Part shown: positions 1-6,876 of the stretch, in pieces
How the letters are laid out: every line of letters starts with the position of its first letter
Numbering within the stretch: the first letter of the stretch is position 1
Assembly: GCA_011330545.1 (NCBI GenBank)
Contig: DRQI01000243.1
Coordinates: forward strand, 1 to 7,118
DNA from: Flavobacteriia bacterium
GTDB lineage: Bacteria; Bacteroidota; Bacteroidia; Flavobacteriales; Flavobacteriaceae
Direction of reading: 5' to 3'
DNA length: 7,118 nt
Notes under the pieces: model-generated
What the model saw: the letters and a program-made list of their open reading frames with translations, nothing else
The model's database searches: none
What the model was told of the DNA's origin: nothing
Made by a program: the position numbers and the translations under genes

Positions 1-1439
1 GAGATACCAATCCTGAAATAAATTTTAAAGAAGAAAGTTTTCCTTTGGTTTTTCTTACAAATCCTAAAGCTACTATCTTATTGGGAGTCAATGCTACCGG
101 CACCTCTAGGTATAGAGACACTTATTTTGCTTCAATAGGTGATTTAGTTAAAAATAAAGTAACCTGGAAACCCTTATTTAAAAAACAAGATAATATCACC
201 TCATTAATTTTAGGAAAAAACTATTTGTATTACAGAACTTCTAAAAATGCTACAAACTTTAAAATTTGTAAAACGCCTTTAGCGAGTCCCAATTTTGAAA
301 ATCCTGATATCTTGATAGAAGAAGATTCAACGGCTGTCATTACTGATATGGCTTTAACAAATAAAGGATTATTTTATGTGAAAACAAAAAACGGCGTAAG
401 TGCCAAACTATATTTTCTTGATAAAAATACTAAACAGTCAGTACCGATACCATTACCGAAGCCTTCAGGATTTATCAATGTAAAATCAAAAGGTTATACT
501 TACGAAGATCTATGGATTGAAATTGAAGGGTGGATTCATAAAAAAGAATTGTATAAATACAATTATAATAGTAAGTTATTTGAAGGTCATAATCTATATC
601 CCACCCAACAATATCCTGAGTTAAAAGATGTCATCATAGAAGAAATTGAAGTACCTTCTTATGACGGCGTAAGCATACCACTTTCTATCATTTATAAAAA
701 AGGTATCAAAAAAAACAACAAGAATCGTTTGTTAATAAATGCCTATGGCGCGTACGAATGGTCTAATTCACCATACTTATATCCGTATCTGCTATATTGG
801 ATTAAAGAAGGTGGCATGTATGCCGTAGCCCATGTAAGGGGAGGTGGTGAAAAAGGAGAGGCTTGGCATAAAGCAGGTTTTAAAACTACCAAACCCAACT
901 CTTGGAAAGATTTAATTGCCTGTACCGAATATTTTATCAATCAAAATTATACTACCAAAGATAAAATTGCCGTTTGGGGGGCTAGTGCCGGAGGAGTTTG
1001 TGTTGGTAGGGCAATTACCGAACGCCCTGATTTATATGCTGCAGCTATTATACGTGTGGGCGTATTAAATGCCATGCGTAGAGAATTTGGATCAAATGGC
1101 AAAAACAATACAAGAGAATATGGTACCGTAAAAGATTCTGTGGAATTTGAGGCTTTGTATGAAATGGATGCTTACCAGCATATAAAAAACGGCATACATT
1201 ACCCGGCTGTTTATTTAACCGCAGGCATAAAAGATTCAAGAGTACCATTTTGGCAACCCGCAAAATTTGCAGCCCGATTGCAAGAGGCTTCGGCATCAAA
1301 AAAACCTATATTATTATCGGTAGATTTTGATGGAGGCCATGGTTTTGATGCTTCTCAATACAAAAAAAATAAAGAGGTTTTAAATATCCTAACTTTTGCA
1401 CTTTGGCAAACAGGCCATCCAAATTATCAGCCTAAATAG
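1..1439 (+). CDS. Prolyl oligopeptidase family (S9) serine peptidase, 5'-truncated
   Basis: This is the C-terminal part of a serine peptidase that cleaves short peptides, usually after proline. The frame is open from base 3 to the TAG stop at 1437-1439, giving 478 visible residues. The TTG at 45 is not a real start, because coding sequence continues upstream of it. Family members are usually around 700 residues, so roughly 200-240 N-terminal residues lie outside. Visible residues 1 to about 195 look like the end of the beta-propeller that gates substrate entry. The rest is the alpha/beta-hydrolase domain, with an NAYGAYE segment and the HVRGGGEKGEAWH motif typical of the family. The catalytic triad is intact: Ser328 in GASAGG (984-986), Asp411 in GIKDSRVPF (1233-1235) and His446 in DGGHGF (1338-1340). 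The RAITERPDLYAAAI stretch after the serine also fits S9 enzymes. Whether it is secreted cannot be judged, since the N terminus is missing. The exact subfamily (prolyl oligopeptidase or a related S9 enzyme) is uncertain. Confidence 0.93.
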   Translation, partial: DTNPEINFKEESFPLVFLTNPKATILLGVNATGTSRYRDTYFASIGDLVKNKVTWKPLFKKQDNITSLILGKNYLYYRTSKNATNFKICKTPLASPNFENPDILIEEDSTAVITDMALTNKGLFYVKTKNGVSAKLYFLDKNTKQSVPIPLPKPSGFINVKSKGYTYEDLWIEIEGWIHKKELYKYNYNSKLFEGHNLYPTQQYPELKDVIIEEIEVPSYDGVSIPLSIIYKKGIKKNNKNRLLINAYGAYEWSNSPYLYPYLLYWIKEGGMYAVAHVRGGGEKGEAWHKAGFKTTKPNSWKDLIACTEYFINQNYTTKDKIAVWGASAGGVCVGRAITERPDLYAAAIIRVGVLNAMRREFGSNGKNNTREYGTVKDSVEFEALYEMDAYQHIKNGIHYPAVYLTAGIKDSRVPFWQPAKFAARLQEASASKKPILLSVDFDGGHGFDASQYKKNKEVLNILTFALWQTGHPNYQPK

Positions 1440-1468
1440 CTACCTTAAGAATTTAACATTTGCCAAAG
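1401..1468. repeat. 10-bp perfect inverted repeat spanning the convergent gene ends
   Basis: CTTTGGCAAA at 1401-1410 is the exact reverse complement of TTTGCCAAAG at 1459-1468, with 48 bases between. The arms lie inside the last codons of the S9 peptidase and of obgE, which converge here with 5 bases between their stops. Both arms encode Leu-Trp-Gln in their own gene. A transcript from either strand could fold into a stem, but there is no T-tract after either arm, so it is not a standard intrinsic terminator. The match may be chance. Confidence 0.4.
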
Positions 1469-2437
1469 CCTATCTTTCAATTCGGTCAAGCCGGTCTGTG
1501 CTACAGAAGATATAAATACATGCTGAATATCATTGGGAAGTTCTTTTTTAATCTCTTCTATAAGTTCATCGTCTAACATATCAGATTTTGAAATCGCTAA
1601 TAACCTGTCTTTATCTAATAATTCAGGATTGTGCTTTTTCAGTTCATTCAACAAAATAGCATATTCTTTTTTTATATCACTACTATCGGCAGGCACCAAA
1701 AATAACAGAATAGCATTGCGTTCTATATGGCGCAAAAACCGGTGCCCTAATCCTTTTCCCTCTGCTGCCCCTTCAATAATTCCGGGGATATCAGCTACAA
1801 CAAAACTTTGAAAATCGCGATATTTTACAATCCCTAAATTAGGTTTAAGAGTCGTAAAAGCATAGTCGGCAATTTTAGGTTTTGCCGCGGTGATTACAGA
1901 AAGTAAGGTCGATTTTCCGGCATTGGGAAATCCTACCAAGCCAACATCTGCCAACAGCTTCAATTCTAATTGAAACCAACCTTCTTTACTCGGAATTCCG
2001 GGTTGCGCATATCTGGGGGTTTGGTTGGTTGCCGACTTAAAATGCCAATTTCCACGGCCTCCCATACCACCTTCTACCAAGATAACTTCTTGTTTGTCTT
2101 CTGTAATTTCAAATAGTATTTCTTGGGTCTCGCCATCTCTTACAATCGTGCCTAAAGGAACATCGATATAAACATCTTCGCCATCTTTACCGGTACTCCT
2201 ACTTTTACTTCCATCTCCTCCATGGCCGGCTTTAAAATGCTTTTTGAATTTCAGATGAACGAGTGTCCACATATTTTTATTCCCTCTCACAATCACATGT
2301 CCGCCACGGCCACCATCCCCACCATCAGGGCCACCTTTTTGAATATACTTTTCGCGGTGTAAATGCACAGAGCCTTTTCCGCCTTTGCCTGAAGCCGCAA
2401 ATATTTTTATGTAGTCTACAAAATTGCCTTCGGTCAT
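1445..2437 (-). CDS. obgE: Obg family GTPase (ribosome assembly / stress GTPase)
   Basis: Obg is an essential GTPase in most bacteria that binds the large ribosomal subunit during its maturation and links growth to the guanine nucleotide pool; it acts in the cytoplasm at the membrane or ribosome. The 330-residue product begins [12 protein letters not shown], a usual start for this family. Residues 1 to about 160 form the glycine-rich Obg fold ([28 protein letters not shown]). The G domain follows: P-loop GFPNAGKST at 169-177, switch [11 protein letters not shown] at 191-200, G3 DIPGIIEGA at 216-224, G4 SKSD at 283-286 (instead of the commoner NKxD) and G5 SSVAQTGL at 310-317. It ends right after the G domain, so the C-terminal OCT domain of many Obg proteins is absent; short Obg proteins of this kind are common in Bacteroidota. 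No Shine-Dalgarno precedes the ATG; the leader is A-rich. It lies 74 bases downstream of hpt-adk and is probably co-transcribed with it. Confidence 0.96.
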   Translation of the reverse strand: MTEGNFVDYIKIFAASGKGGKGSVHLHREKYIQKGGPDGGDGGRGGHVIVRGNKNMWTLVHLKFKKHFKAGHGGDGSKSRSTGKDGEDVYIDVPLGTIVRDGETQEILFEITEDKQEVILVEGGMGGRGNWHFKSATNQTPRYAQPGIPSKEGWFQLELKLLADVGLVGFPNAGKSTLLSVITAAKPKIADYAFTTLKPNLGIVKYRDFQSFVVADIPGIIEGAAEGKGLGHRFLRHIERNAILLFLVPADSSDIKKEYAILLNELKKHNPELLDKDRLLAISKSDMLDDELIEEIKKELPNDIQHVFISSVAQTGLTELKDRLWQMLNS

Positions 2438-2442
2438 GTTGG

Positions 2443-2496
2443 TTGTTTATTTGTTGATGTGTTTATTTGTTGAATTGTTTTTACACAAATAAACAA
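2443..2496. repeat. Direct repeat plus inverted copy in the hpt-adk/obgE spacer
   Basis: TGTTTATTTGTTGA occurs exactly twice, at 2444-2457 and 2460-2473, separated by two bases. A third, inverted copy, ACAAATAAACAA at 2485-2496, pairs over 12 bases with 2443-2454 or over 11 bases with 2460-2470. Read on the minus strand, the element lies between the hpt-adk stop and the obgE ATG, and the alternative AT-rich stems could fold in the transcript just before the obgE start. There is no GC-rich stem or clean T-tract, so it is unlikely to be a strong terminator. Function unknown; it may be low-complexity DNA expanded by slippage. Confidence 0.6.
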
Positions 2497-2511
2497 ATAC
2501 ACGAATCGACA

Positions 2512-3624
2512 TTACAAAGTATCAAAAACAGCACTCAAACGTTCGGTAATATCTTCTATAGAACCCACGCCATTAACTCCGTAATACTTATTTTGTTTAT
2601 CGTAATAGTCTTTTAAAATAGCTGTTTTATTTTGGTATTCATTAAAACGATTTCTAATCTTATCTTCGTCTTGATCATCGGGCCTACCACTGGTTTTCCC
2701 TCTTTTTAACAATCGTTCAACCAATAAATCTTCAGGCACTTCTAAGGCCACCATACCATTGATGGCTTGTCCTTTTTCTTCTAAAAAAGCATCCAATGCC
2801 TTGGCCTGAGATTCTGTACGCGGAAAGCCATCAAAGATAAATCCGTTGGCATCGTCATTTTTTTCAACTTCTGCCTTTAGCATCTCAATGGTAACTTCAT
2901 CGGGTACCAAATCGCCTTTATCCATAAAAGACTTGGCAAGCATGCCCAATTCTGTTTCATTTTTAATATTATATCTAAATACATCACCTGTTGAAATATG
3001 CTTTAAATTATATTTATCTTTTAAAACAGTTGCTTGTGTTCCTTTTCCTGCCCCCGGAGGGCCGAATAATACAATATTTGTCATTTTTTGTGTTGTTAAT
3101 TGGTATATGTCTGGTAAATTTCTTCCCAAACCGTTGTAATCCAATCCGTACCCCACAATAAATTTATCCGGAATCGGAATGCCAATATAATCTATCGGCA
3201 ACCCTTTTCGGAAAACATCAGGTTTGAAAAATAATGTTGCTATTTTAAGTTGCTTAACCCGCTTATTTCTAAAGATATTAAAAATTTCTTCCAACGTATT
3301 TCCGGTATCGATAATATCTTCAAGAATAATAATGGTTCTTCCTTCTAAATTTTCATTAAACCCTACTAGTTCTTTGATTTTTCCGGTAGAGCCGGTTCCT
3401 TCATAAGAAGCAAGTTTTACGAATGACACTTCACAATTACCTTCATAAGCCCTGATAAAATCAGCAGCAAACATAAAAGAGCCATTTAAAATTCCTACAA
3501 AAATAGGAATCTCTCCGCCACAATCTTTTTTTACCAATCTGGCCATTTTTTGTATGGCTTGGTTTATAATATCTGCCGTGATAAATGTTTTAAAATATTT
3601 ATCGTGAAGTTTGATGGTACGCAT
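2512..3624 (-). CDS. Fused hypoxanthine phosphoribosyltransferase - adenylate kinase
   Basis: A single 370-residue frame carries two complete purine enzymes. Residues 1 to about 178 are hypoxanthine phosphoribosyltransferase, which makes IMP or GMP from hypoxanthine or guanine and PRPP. It shows the LNGSF loop (46-50), the SY flexible-loop region (73-74), the PRPP site EDIIDTGNT (102-110) and the base-binding region DKFIVGYGLDY (153-163). Residues 181-370 are adenylate kinase (ATP + AMP = 2 ADP). This half has the P-loop GPPGAGKGT (188-196), STGD (211-214), FDGFPRT (264-270) and a short LID around RGKTSGRPDD (308-317) without zinc cysteines. Both halves have the length of the free-standing enzymes, and all key motifs are intact, so both are probably active in the cytoplasm. 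The junction is linker-free, and Met181 sits exactly where a separate adk would start. The ATG at 3622-3624 has no Shine-Dalgarno. It follows the secDF terminator and precedes obgE. Related adenylate kinase entries with this fusion may exist in flavobacteria; I cannot check. Confidence 0.95.
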   Translation of the reverse strand: MRTIKLHDKYFKTFITADIINQAIQKMARLVKKDCGGEIPIFVGILNGSFMFAADFIRAYEGNCEVSFVKLASYEGTGSTGKIKELVGFNENLEGRTIIILEDIIDTGNTLEEIFNIFRNKRVKQLKIATLFFKPDVFRKGLPIDYIGIPIPDKFIVGYGLDYNGLGRNLPDIYQLTTQKMTNIVLFGPPGAGKGTQATVLKDKYNLKHISTGDVFRYNIKNETELGMLAKSFMDKGDLVPDEVTIEMLKAEVEKNDDANGFIFDGFPRTESQAKALDAFLEEKGQAINGMVALEVPEDLLVERLLKRGKTSGRPDDQDEDKIRNRFNEYQNKTAILKDYYDKQNKYYGVNGVGSIEDITERLSAVFDTL

Positions 3625-3644
3625 ACTACAATGTACTAAAAATC

Positions 3645-3713
3645 TTTAAAAAAACGAAAACCGCCTTGAGTTACTGATTCTGATAACTATCAGAACAGTA
3701 CAGACAAAACGGC
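3645..3713 (-). terminator. Probable intrinsic terminator of secDF
   Basis: In the gap after the secDF stop the sequence forms a long hairpin. The arms 3672-3685 and 3688-3700 pair over 13 bases with one bulged base (3677) and a two-base centre, and a weaker outer clamp pairs GCC at 3663-3665 with GGC at 3711-3713. Read on the minus strand, the hairpin is followed by TTTTCGTTTTTTT (3660-3648). This orientation fits termination of secDF transcription before hpt-adk. The tract is interrupted by CG, and the T-run begins some bases beyond the core stem, so efficiency is uncertain. Confidence 0.68.
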
Positions 3714-3738
3714 TCTATCATATTTTATATCTTTAAAA

Positions 3739-6684
3739 TTATTCTTTATTTCTCAATTTAGTAGTGGTGTCATACATTATTGGGGAAGCGATAAACAATG
3801 ATGAATAGGTACCTACTATAACCCCCACAATCATGGCAAACATAAATCCTTTAATAGAATCTCCACCAAATAAGAAAATAGATAATAATACAATTAATGT
3901 TGTTAATGAGGTATTGATTGTCCTACCCAAAGTACTACTCAAACCACTATTTACTACTTTATCATACGGCCATGATGTATGTTTACCGGCAAATTCTCTA
4001 ATACGGTCAAAAATAATTACCGTATCATTAATAGAATATCCTACTACGGTAAGTATGGCAGCTATAAAAGATTGGTCAATTTCCATATCAAATGGCAAAA
4101 CCTTATAGAAAAGAGAGAAAACACCCAATACTACCAATACATCGTGAAATAATGCTGCAACGGCGCCTAAGCTAAACTGCCATTTTCTAAACCTAAAAAG
4201 AATGTATAAGAAAATTACAATCAACGAGCCCAATATTGCCCAAAATGCCGCTTTTTTAATATCATCTGCAATGGTAGGGCCTACTTTGATAGATTGCATA
4301 ATTCCTACTTTTTGCGTTTCATTGCCTCCTTTAAATTCATCTAAAGTAATACCGTCAGGTAAATAGGGCTGTAGGCCTTTAAACAATAAGCTGTGAATTT
4401 CATCATCAACAGACAAGTCATTGTTTTCAATTTTATATTTGGTTGTTATTTTTAATTGATTGGCACCTCCAAAAGTTTTTACTTCGGGGGCATGCCCGAA
4501 TACTTCTTTTAAAGAACCGGCAATTTCAGAAGCGTTCATTTTTTGGTCAAAACGAATGGTATACGTCCTACCTCCTGTAAAGTCAACACCTTGATTAAAA
4601 CCTTGTGTTATCATTGAACCAATACCTATGATAATAATTGTTCCTGAAATTATATAAGCTATTTTGCGCTTCTTTAAGAAATCAACACTAATGTTTTGAA
4701 ACCAACCTTTGGTAATGGCAGTATTAAACGTAAACTTTCCGCCTCTATTTACATACCAATCTACTAATAAACGGGTAATAAAAACGGCCGATACCAATGA
4801 GGTGACAATACCGATCATTAACGTAGTGGCAAAACCTCGAATAGGGCCTGAGCCGAAAACATATAAAATCATTCCTGTTAAAAAGGTTGTTATATTGGCA
4901 TCAATAATGGCTGACAAAGCGCCTTTAAAGCTAAAGCCTTCTTTGATAGCTTCTTTTAATATTTTTCCTTTAGATAAGGCTTCTTTGATTCTTTCGTAAA
5001 TAATTACATTGGCATCTACTGACATCCCAATGGTAATAATAATACCGGCAACTCCGGGTAATGTCAATACGGCTCCAAAAGAAACCAATACCCCAAAAAT
5101 GAACAAAATGTTTATCACTAGTGCAATATCTGCTAAGACACCTGCTTTTCCGTAATAAAATATCATCCAAACCAGTACCAATAAAAGAGCAATAACAAAT
5201 GCTATGATACTGCTATTGATAGATTCTTGCCCTAATGAAGGCCCTACGATATCTGATTGGATAATACGCGCTGAGGCCGGTAATTTTCCTGATTTTAAGG
5301 CATTTGCCAAATCTTGCGCTTCTTCAATAGTAAATCCTCCTGAAATAGAAGTCCTTCCATTCGGTATTTTTCCATTTACTACCGGGGCAGAATACACATA
5401 ATTATCAAGTACTACGGCAACAAATTTCCCTACATTTTCTTCTGTCATTTTTGACCATATCTTGGTACCCTTACTATTCATGGTCATGCTTACTTCTGGA
5501 TTTGCCCCCAATTGGTCAAATACCTGACTGGCATCAGAAACCACATCACCTTCAATAGGTGCAATGTCTTCTCTATTCGATTTTATAGCATATAAACTTA
5601 TATCTTCTGTACCTTCTCTGGGTTTAGCATCCCATAAAAATTTAACATATCGCATCTCTGAAGGCAATAAGCTTCTAATTTCTTTTCGCGCCAAATAGCT
5701 ATCTACTGTTGCGGTATCTTTAACACTGGCATAGCCAACCACAGAGCTTTTTTGCCTTGGGTCTGTAATTTTAAAAATACTTCCCAAAGGGCTAACGGCT
5801 TTTGTATCTAAAGAGTCTTTTACCTTTCCTAATAACTCATTAATTTCGCTATCTTTAGATTGTGCCGTATCTGTTTCTTCTTGGGTGCCTTTTTCTTTCT
5901 TTAAAAGTTCAGCGAGCCTTGCATCTGCTTGTATAAAAAAATCTGCTGTTTGCGAGTTGTCATAGGCTTCCCAAAATTGGAGCTTGGCCGTACCGGTTAA
6001 TAATTTTTTTACACGGTCAACATCTTTGGCTCCCGGCAGTTCAATCAAAACCCTACCCGATTCGCCAATGCGTTGAATGTTTGGTGAAGTAACCCCAAAA
6101 CGGTCGATTCTATTACGCAATACTTCAAAAGCTGTATTGATTGAGCCTTTTATTTCTTCTCTAAGAATTGGTTTTACCTCTTCATCAGATAAGGTAAAAT
6201 TGATTTTATCTTTTAATGATTTATTCCCAAAAATTGAAGGGTCACTTAATTTAACAGTGCCTTTACTGACTTTTTCAAAGGCATCAAAGAAAAGGTCTAT
6301 ATAATCTTTATCACTATTTTTTTGTGCCGCTGTGGCATCTTCTAAGGCTTTGTTAAAAATCGGGTTTTTTGATTTATTTGACAATCCTTTTAAAATATCC
6401 CTAACCGAAACTTCTAAGGTTGCATTGATACCTCCTTTAAGGTCTAAGCCTAAATGTATAGCCCTGTCTTGTACCTCTTTATATGTATATTCTGAAATTA
6501 AATAATCGGCAACGGGTTTATTGGCAACTGAATCTAAATATTCTTTTTTCTTCACTGCATCGCCTTCGGCATAAGTATCTGCATCTTTTTGTACTTTATA
6601 ATCTACAACTGTAAATGATAAATAATAGATACAGATCAATCCAAATATTATCGCAAATGTTCTAATGAGTCCTTTATTTTGCAT
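3739..6684 (-). CDS. secDF: Fused protein translocase subunit SecDF
   Basis: SecDF is an inner-membrane partner of SecYEG that uses the proton motive force to pull secreted proteins out of the channel on the periplasmic side. The 981-residue chain joins SecD and SecF. SecD: membrane segment 1 at about 8-26, DLKGG motif at 81-85, periplasmic P1 domain to about 485 (including NRIDRFGV at 191-198 and RVLIELPGA at 211-219), then five segments between about 490 and 645. The IGMSVDANVIIYERI motif carries the conserved Asp557. SecF: first segment about 674-692, VDFTGGR at 700-706, a periplasmic P4 domain to about 805, and five more segments to about 968. VGYSINDTVIIFDRIRE carries Asp887. Twelve segments in total are expected. 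P1 residues 250-300 are highly charged and low in complexity. The start MQNKGLIRTFAI is typical for the phylum, with a stop codon close upstream in frame. A TTG/TATATTTG promoter lies about 45 bases upstream, and a hairpin terminator follows. Confidence 0.97.
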   Translation of the reverse strand: MQNKGLIRTFAIIFGLICIYYLSFTVVDYKVQKDADTYAEGDAVKKKEYLDSVANKPVADYLISEYTYKEVQDRAIHLGLDLKGGINATLEVSVRDILKGLSNKSKNPIFNKALEDATAAQKNSDKDYIDLFFDAFEKVSKGTVKLSDPSIFGNKSLKDKINFTLSDEEVKPILREEIKGSINTAFEVLRNRIDRFGVTSPNIQRIGESGRVLIELPGAKDVDRVKKLLTGTAKLQFWEAYDNSQTADFFIQADARLAELLKKEKGTQEETDTAQSKDSEINELLGKVKDSLDTKAVSPLGSIFKITDPRQKSSVVGYASVKDTATVDSYLARKEIRSLLPSEMRYVKFLWDAKPREGTEDISLYAIKSNREDIAPIEGDVVSDASQVFDQLGANPEVSMTMNSKGTKIWSKMTEENVGKFVAVVLDNYVYSAPVVNGKIPNGRTSISGGFTIEEAQDLANALKSGKLPASARIIQSDIVGPSLGQESINSSIIAFVIALLLVLVWMIFYYGKAGVLADIALVINILFIFGVLVSFGAVLTLPGVAGIIITIGMSVDANVIIYERIKEALSKGKILKEAIKEGFSFKGALSAIIDANITTFLTGMILYVFGSGPIRGFATTLMIGIVTSLVSAVFITRLLVDWYVNRGGKFTFNTAITKGWFQNISVDFLKKRKIAYIISGTIIIIGIGSMITQGFNQGVDFTGGRTYTIRFDQKMNASEIAGSLKEVFGHAPEVKTFGGANQLKITTKYKIENNDLSVDDEIHSLLFKGLQPYLPDGITLDEFKGGNETQKVGIMQSIKVGPTIADDIKKAAFWAILGSLIVIFLYILFRFRKWQFSLGAVAALFHDVLVVLGVFSLFYKVLPFDMEIDQSFIAAILTVVGYSINDTVIIFDRIREFAGKHTSWPYDKVVNSGLSSTLGRTINTSLTTLIVLLSIFLFGGDSIKGFMFAMIVGVIVGTYSSLFIASPIMYDTTTKLRNKE

Positions 6685-6691
6685 GCTCCTT
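6685..6691 (-). promoter_or_regulatory. Shine-Dalgarno-like AAGGAG abutting the secDF start
   Basis: Read on the minus strand, AAGGAG (6691-6686) is followed by one base and then the secDF ATG. The sequence is a near-perfect Shine-Dalgarno, but the one-base spacing is too short for normal use (usually 5-9). There is no better in-frame start: an in-frame stop lies just upstream, and the next candidate (a TTG at about codon 16) would cut the first membrane segment. It may therefore be accidental, in keeping with the weak use of such sites in Bacteroidota. Confidence 0.4.
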
Positions 6692-6726
6692 TTTATTTAA
6701 AATATCTTCAATTTGTAATTAACGCG

Positions 6727-6757
6727 CAAATATAGGACTTCAAACGTGAATAGGCAA
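6727..6757 (-). promoter_or_regulatory. secDF: Bacteroidota-type promoter for secDF
   Basis: Read on the minus strand, TTG (6757-6755) is followed after 20 bases by TATATTTG (6734-6727). This matches the -33 TTG and -7 TAnnTTTG elements of the Bacteroidota housekeeping sigma factor, with the expected spacing. Transcription would begin near 6720, giving a leader of about 35 bases before the secDF ATG at 6684. No other TAnnTTTG match is seen on this strand in the intergenic region. Confidence 0.7.
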
Positions 6758-6845
6758 TTGTTTTATAGTTTTTTACGAGGCAAGCGCATTATTTAATCCT
6801 TCTTTTTACTTTGTATCGCCAAACAAACCATAAGAGAGATTTTAG

Positions 6846-6853
6846 TATCTTTG
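6846..6853 (+). promoter_or_regulatory. fhs: Likely -7 promoter element for fhs
   Basis: TATCTTTG at 6846-6853 is a full match to the Bacteroidota -7 consensus TAnnTTTG. It lies 23 bases before the fhs ATG, which would give a short leader of about 15-20 bases. No TTG is found at the expected distance upstream; the nearest, TTTG at 6810-6813, is 32 bases away, so the -33 box is weak or absent. The rest of 6758-6845 holds no gene or other clear signal. Confidence 0.5.
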
Positions 6854-6876
6854 CTCACATTAAATTTTTTACCACT

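Noticed and set aside
708..715. Runs of eight A at 708-715 and 1362-1369 in the peptidase gene as frameshift sites
   Set aside because: The frame is intact across both runs, and lysine/asparagine codons in AT-rich DNA explain them.
743..1299. Two minus-strand open frames (743-940 and 1048-1299) inside the peptidase gene
   Set aside because: They lie opposite a strongly conserved catalytic domain and show no recognisable protein features.
45..1439. TTG at 45 as the start of the peptidase gene
   Set aside because: The frame stays open upstream to base 3 and the protein is far shorter than the family, so the true start lies outside the window.
1533..2457. Plus-strand open frames (1533-1811 and 2263-2457) opposite obgE
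   Set aside because: They are antisense to conserved Obg and G-domain motifs, with compositions expected of reverse-strand reading.
2846..3406. Plus-strand open frames (2846-3139 and 3224-3406) opposite hpt-adk
   Set aside because: They are antisense to intact kinase and PRPP-binding motifs and show no independent evidence of coding.
4687..4740. Possible boundary between separate secD and secF genes
   Set aside because: The frame runs through without a stop, and the join between SecD and SecF parts (about residues 648-668) is the normal linker of a natural fusion, so this is not an assembly error.
3833..6304. Plus-strand open frames opposite secDF (3833-4108, 4709-4999, 5204-5401, 6077-6304) and a minus-strand out-of-frame one (4970-5170)
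   Set aside because: All overlap conserved SecDF membrane or periplasmic segments, and none resembles a known protein or has a plausible start region.
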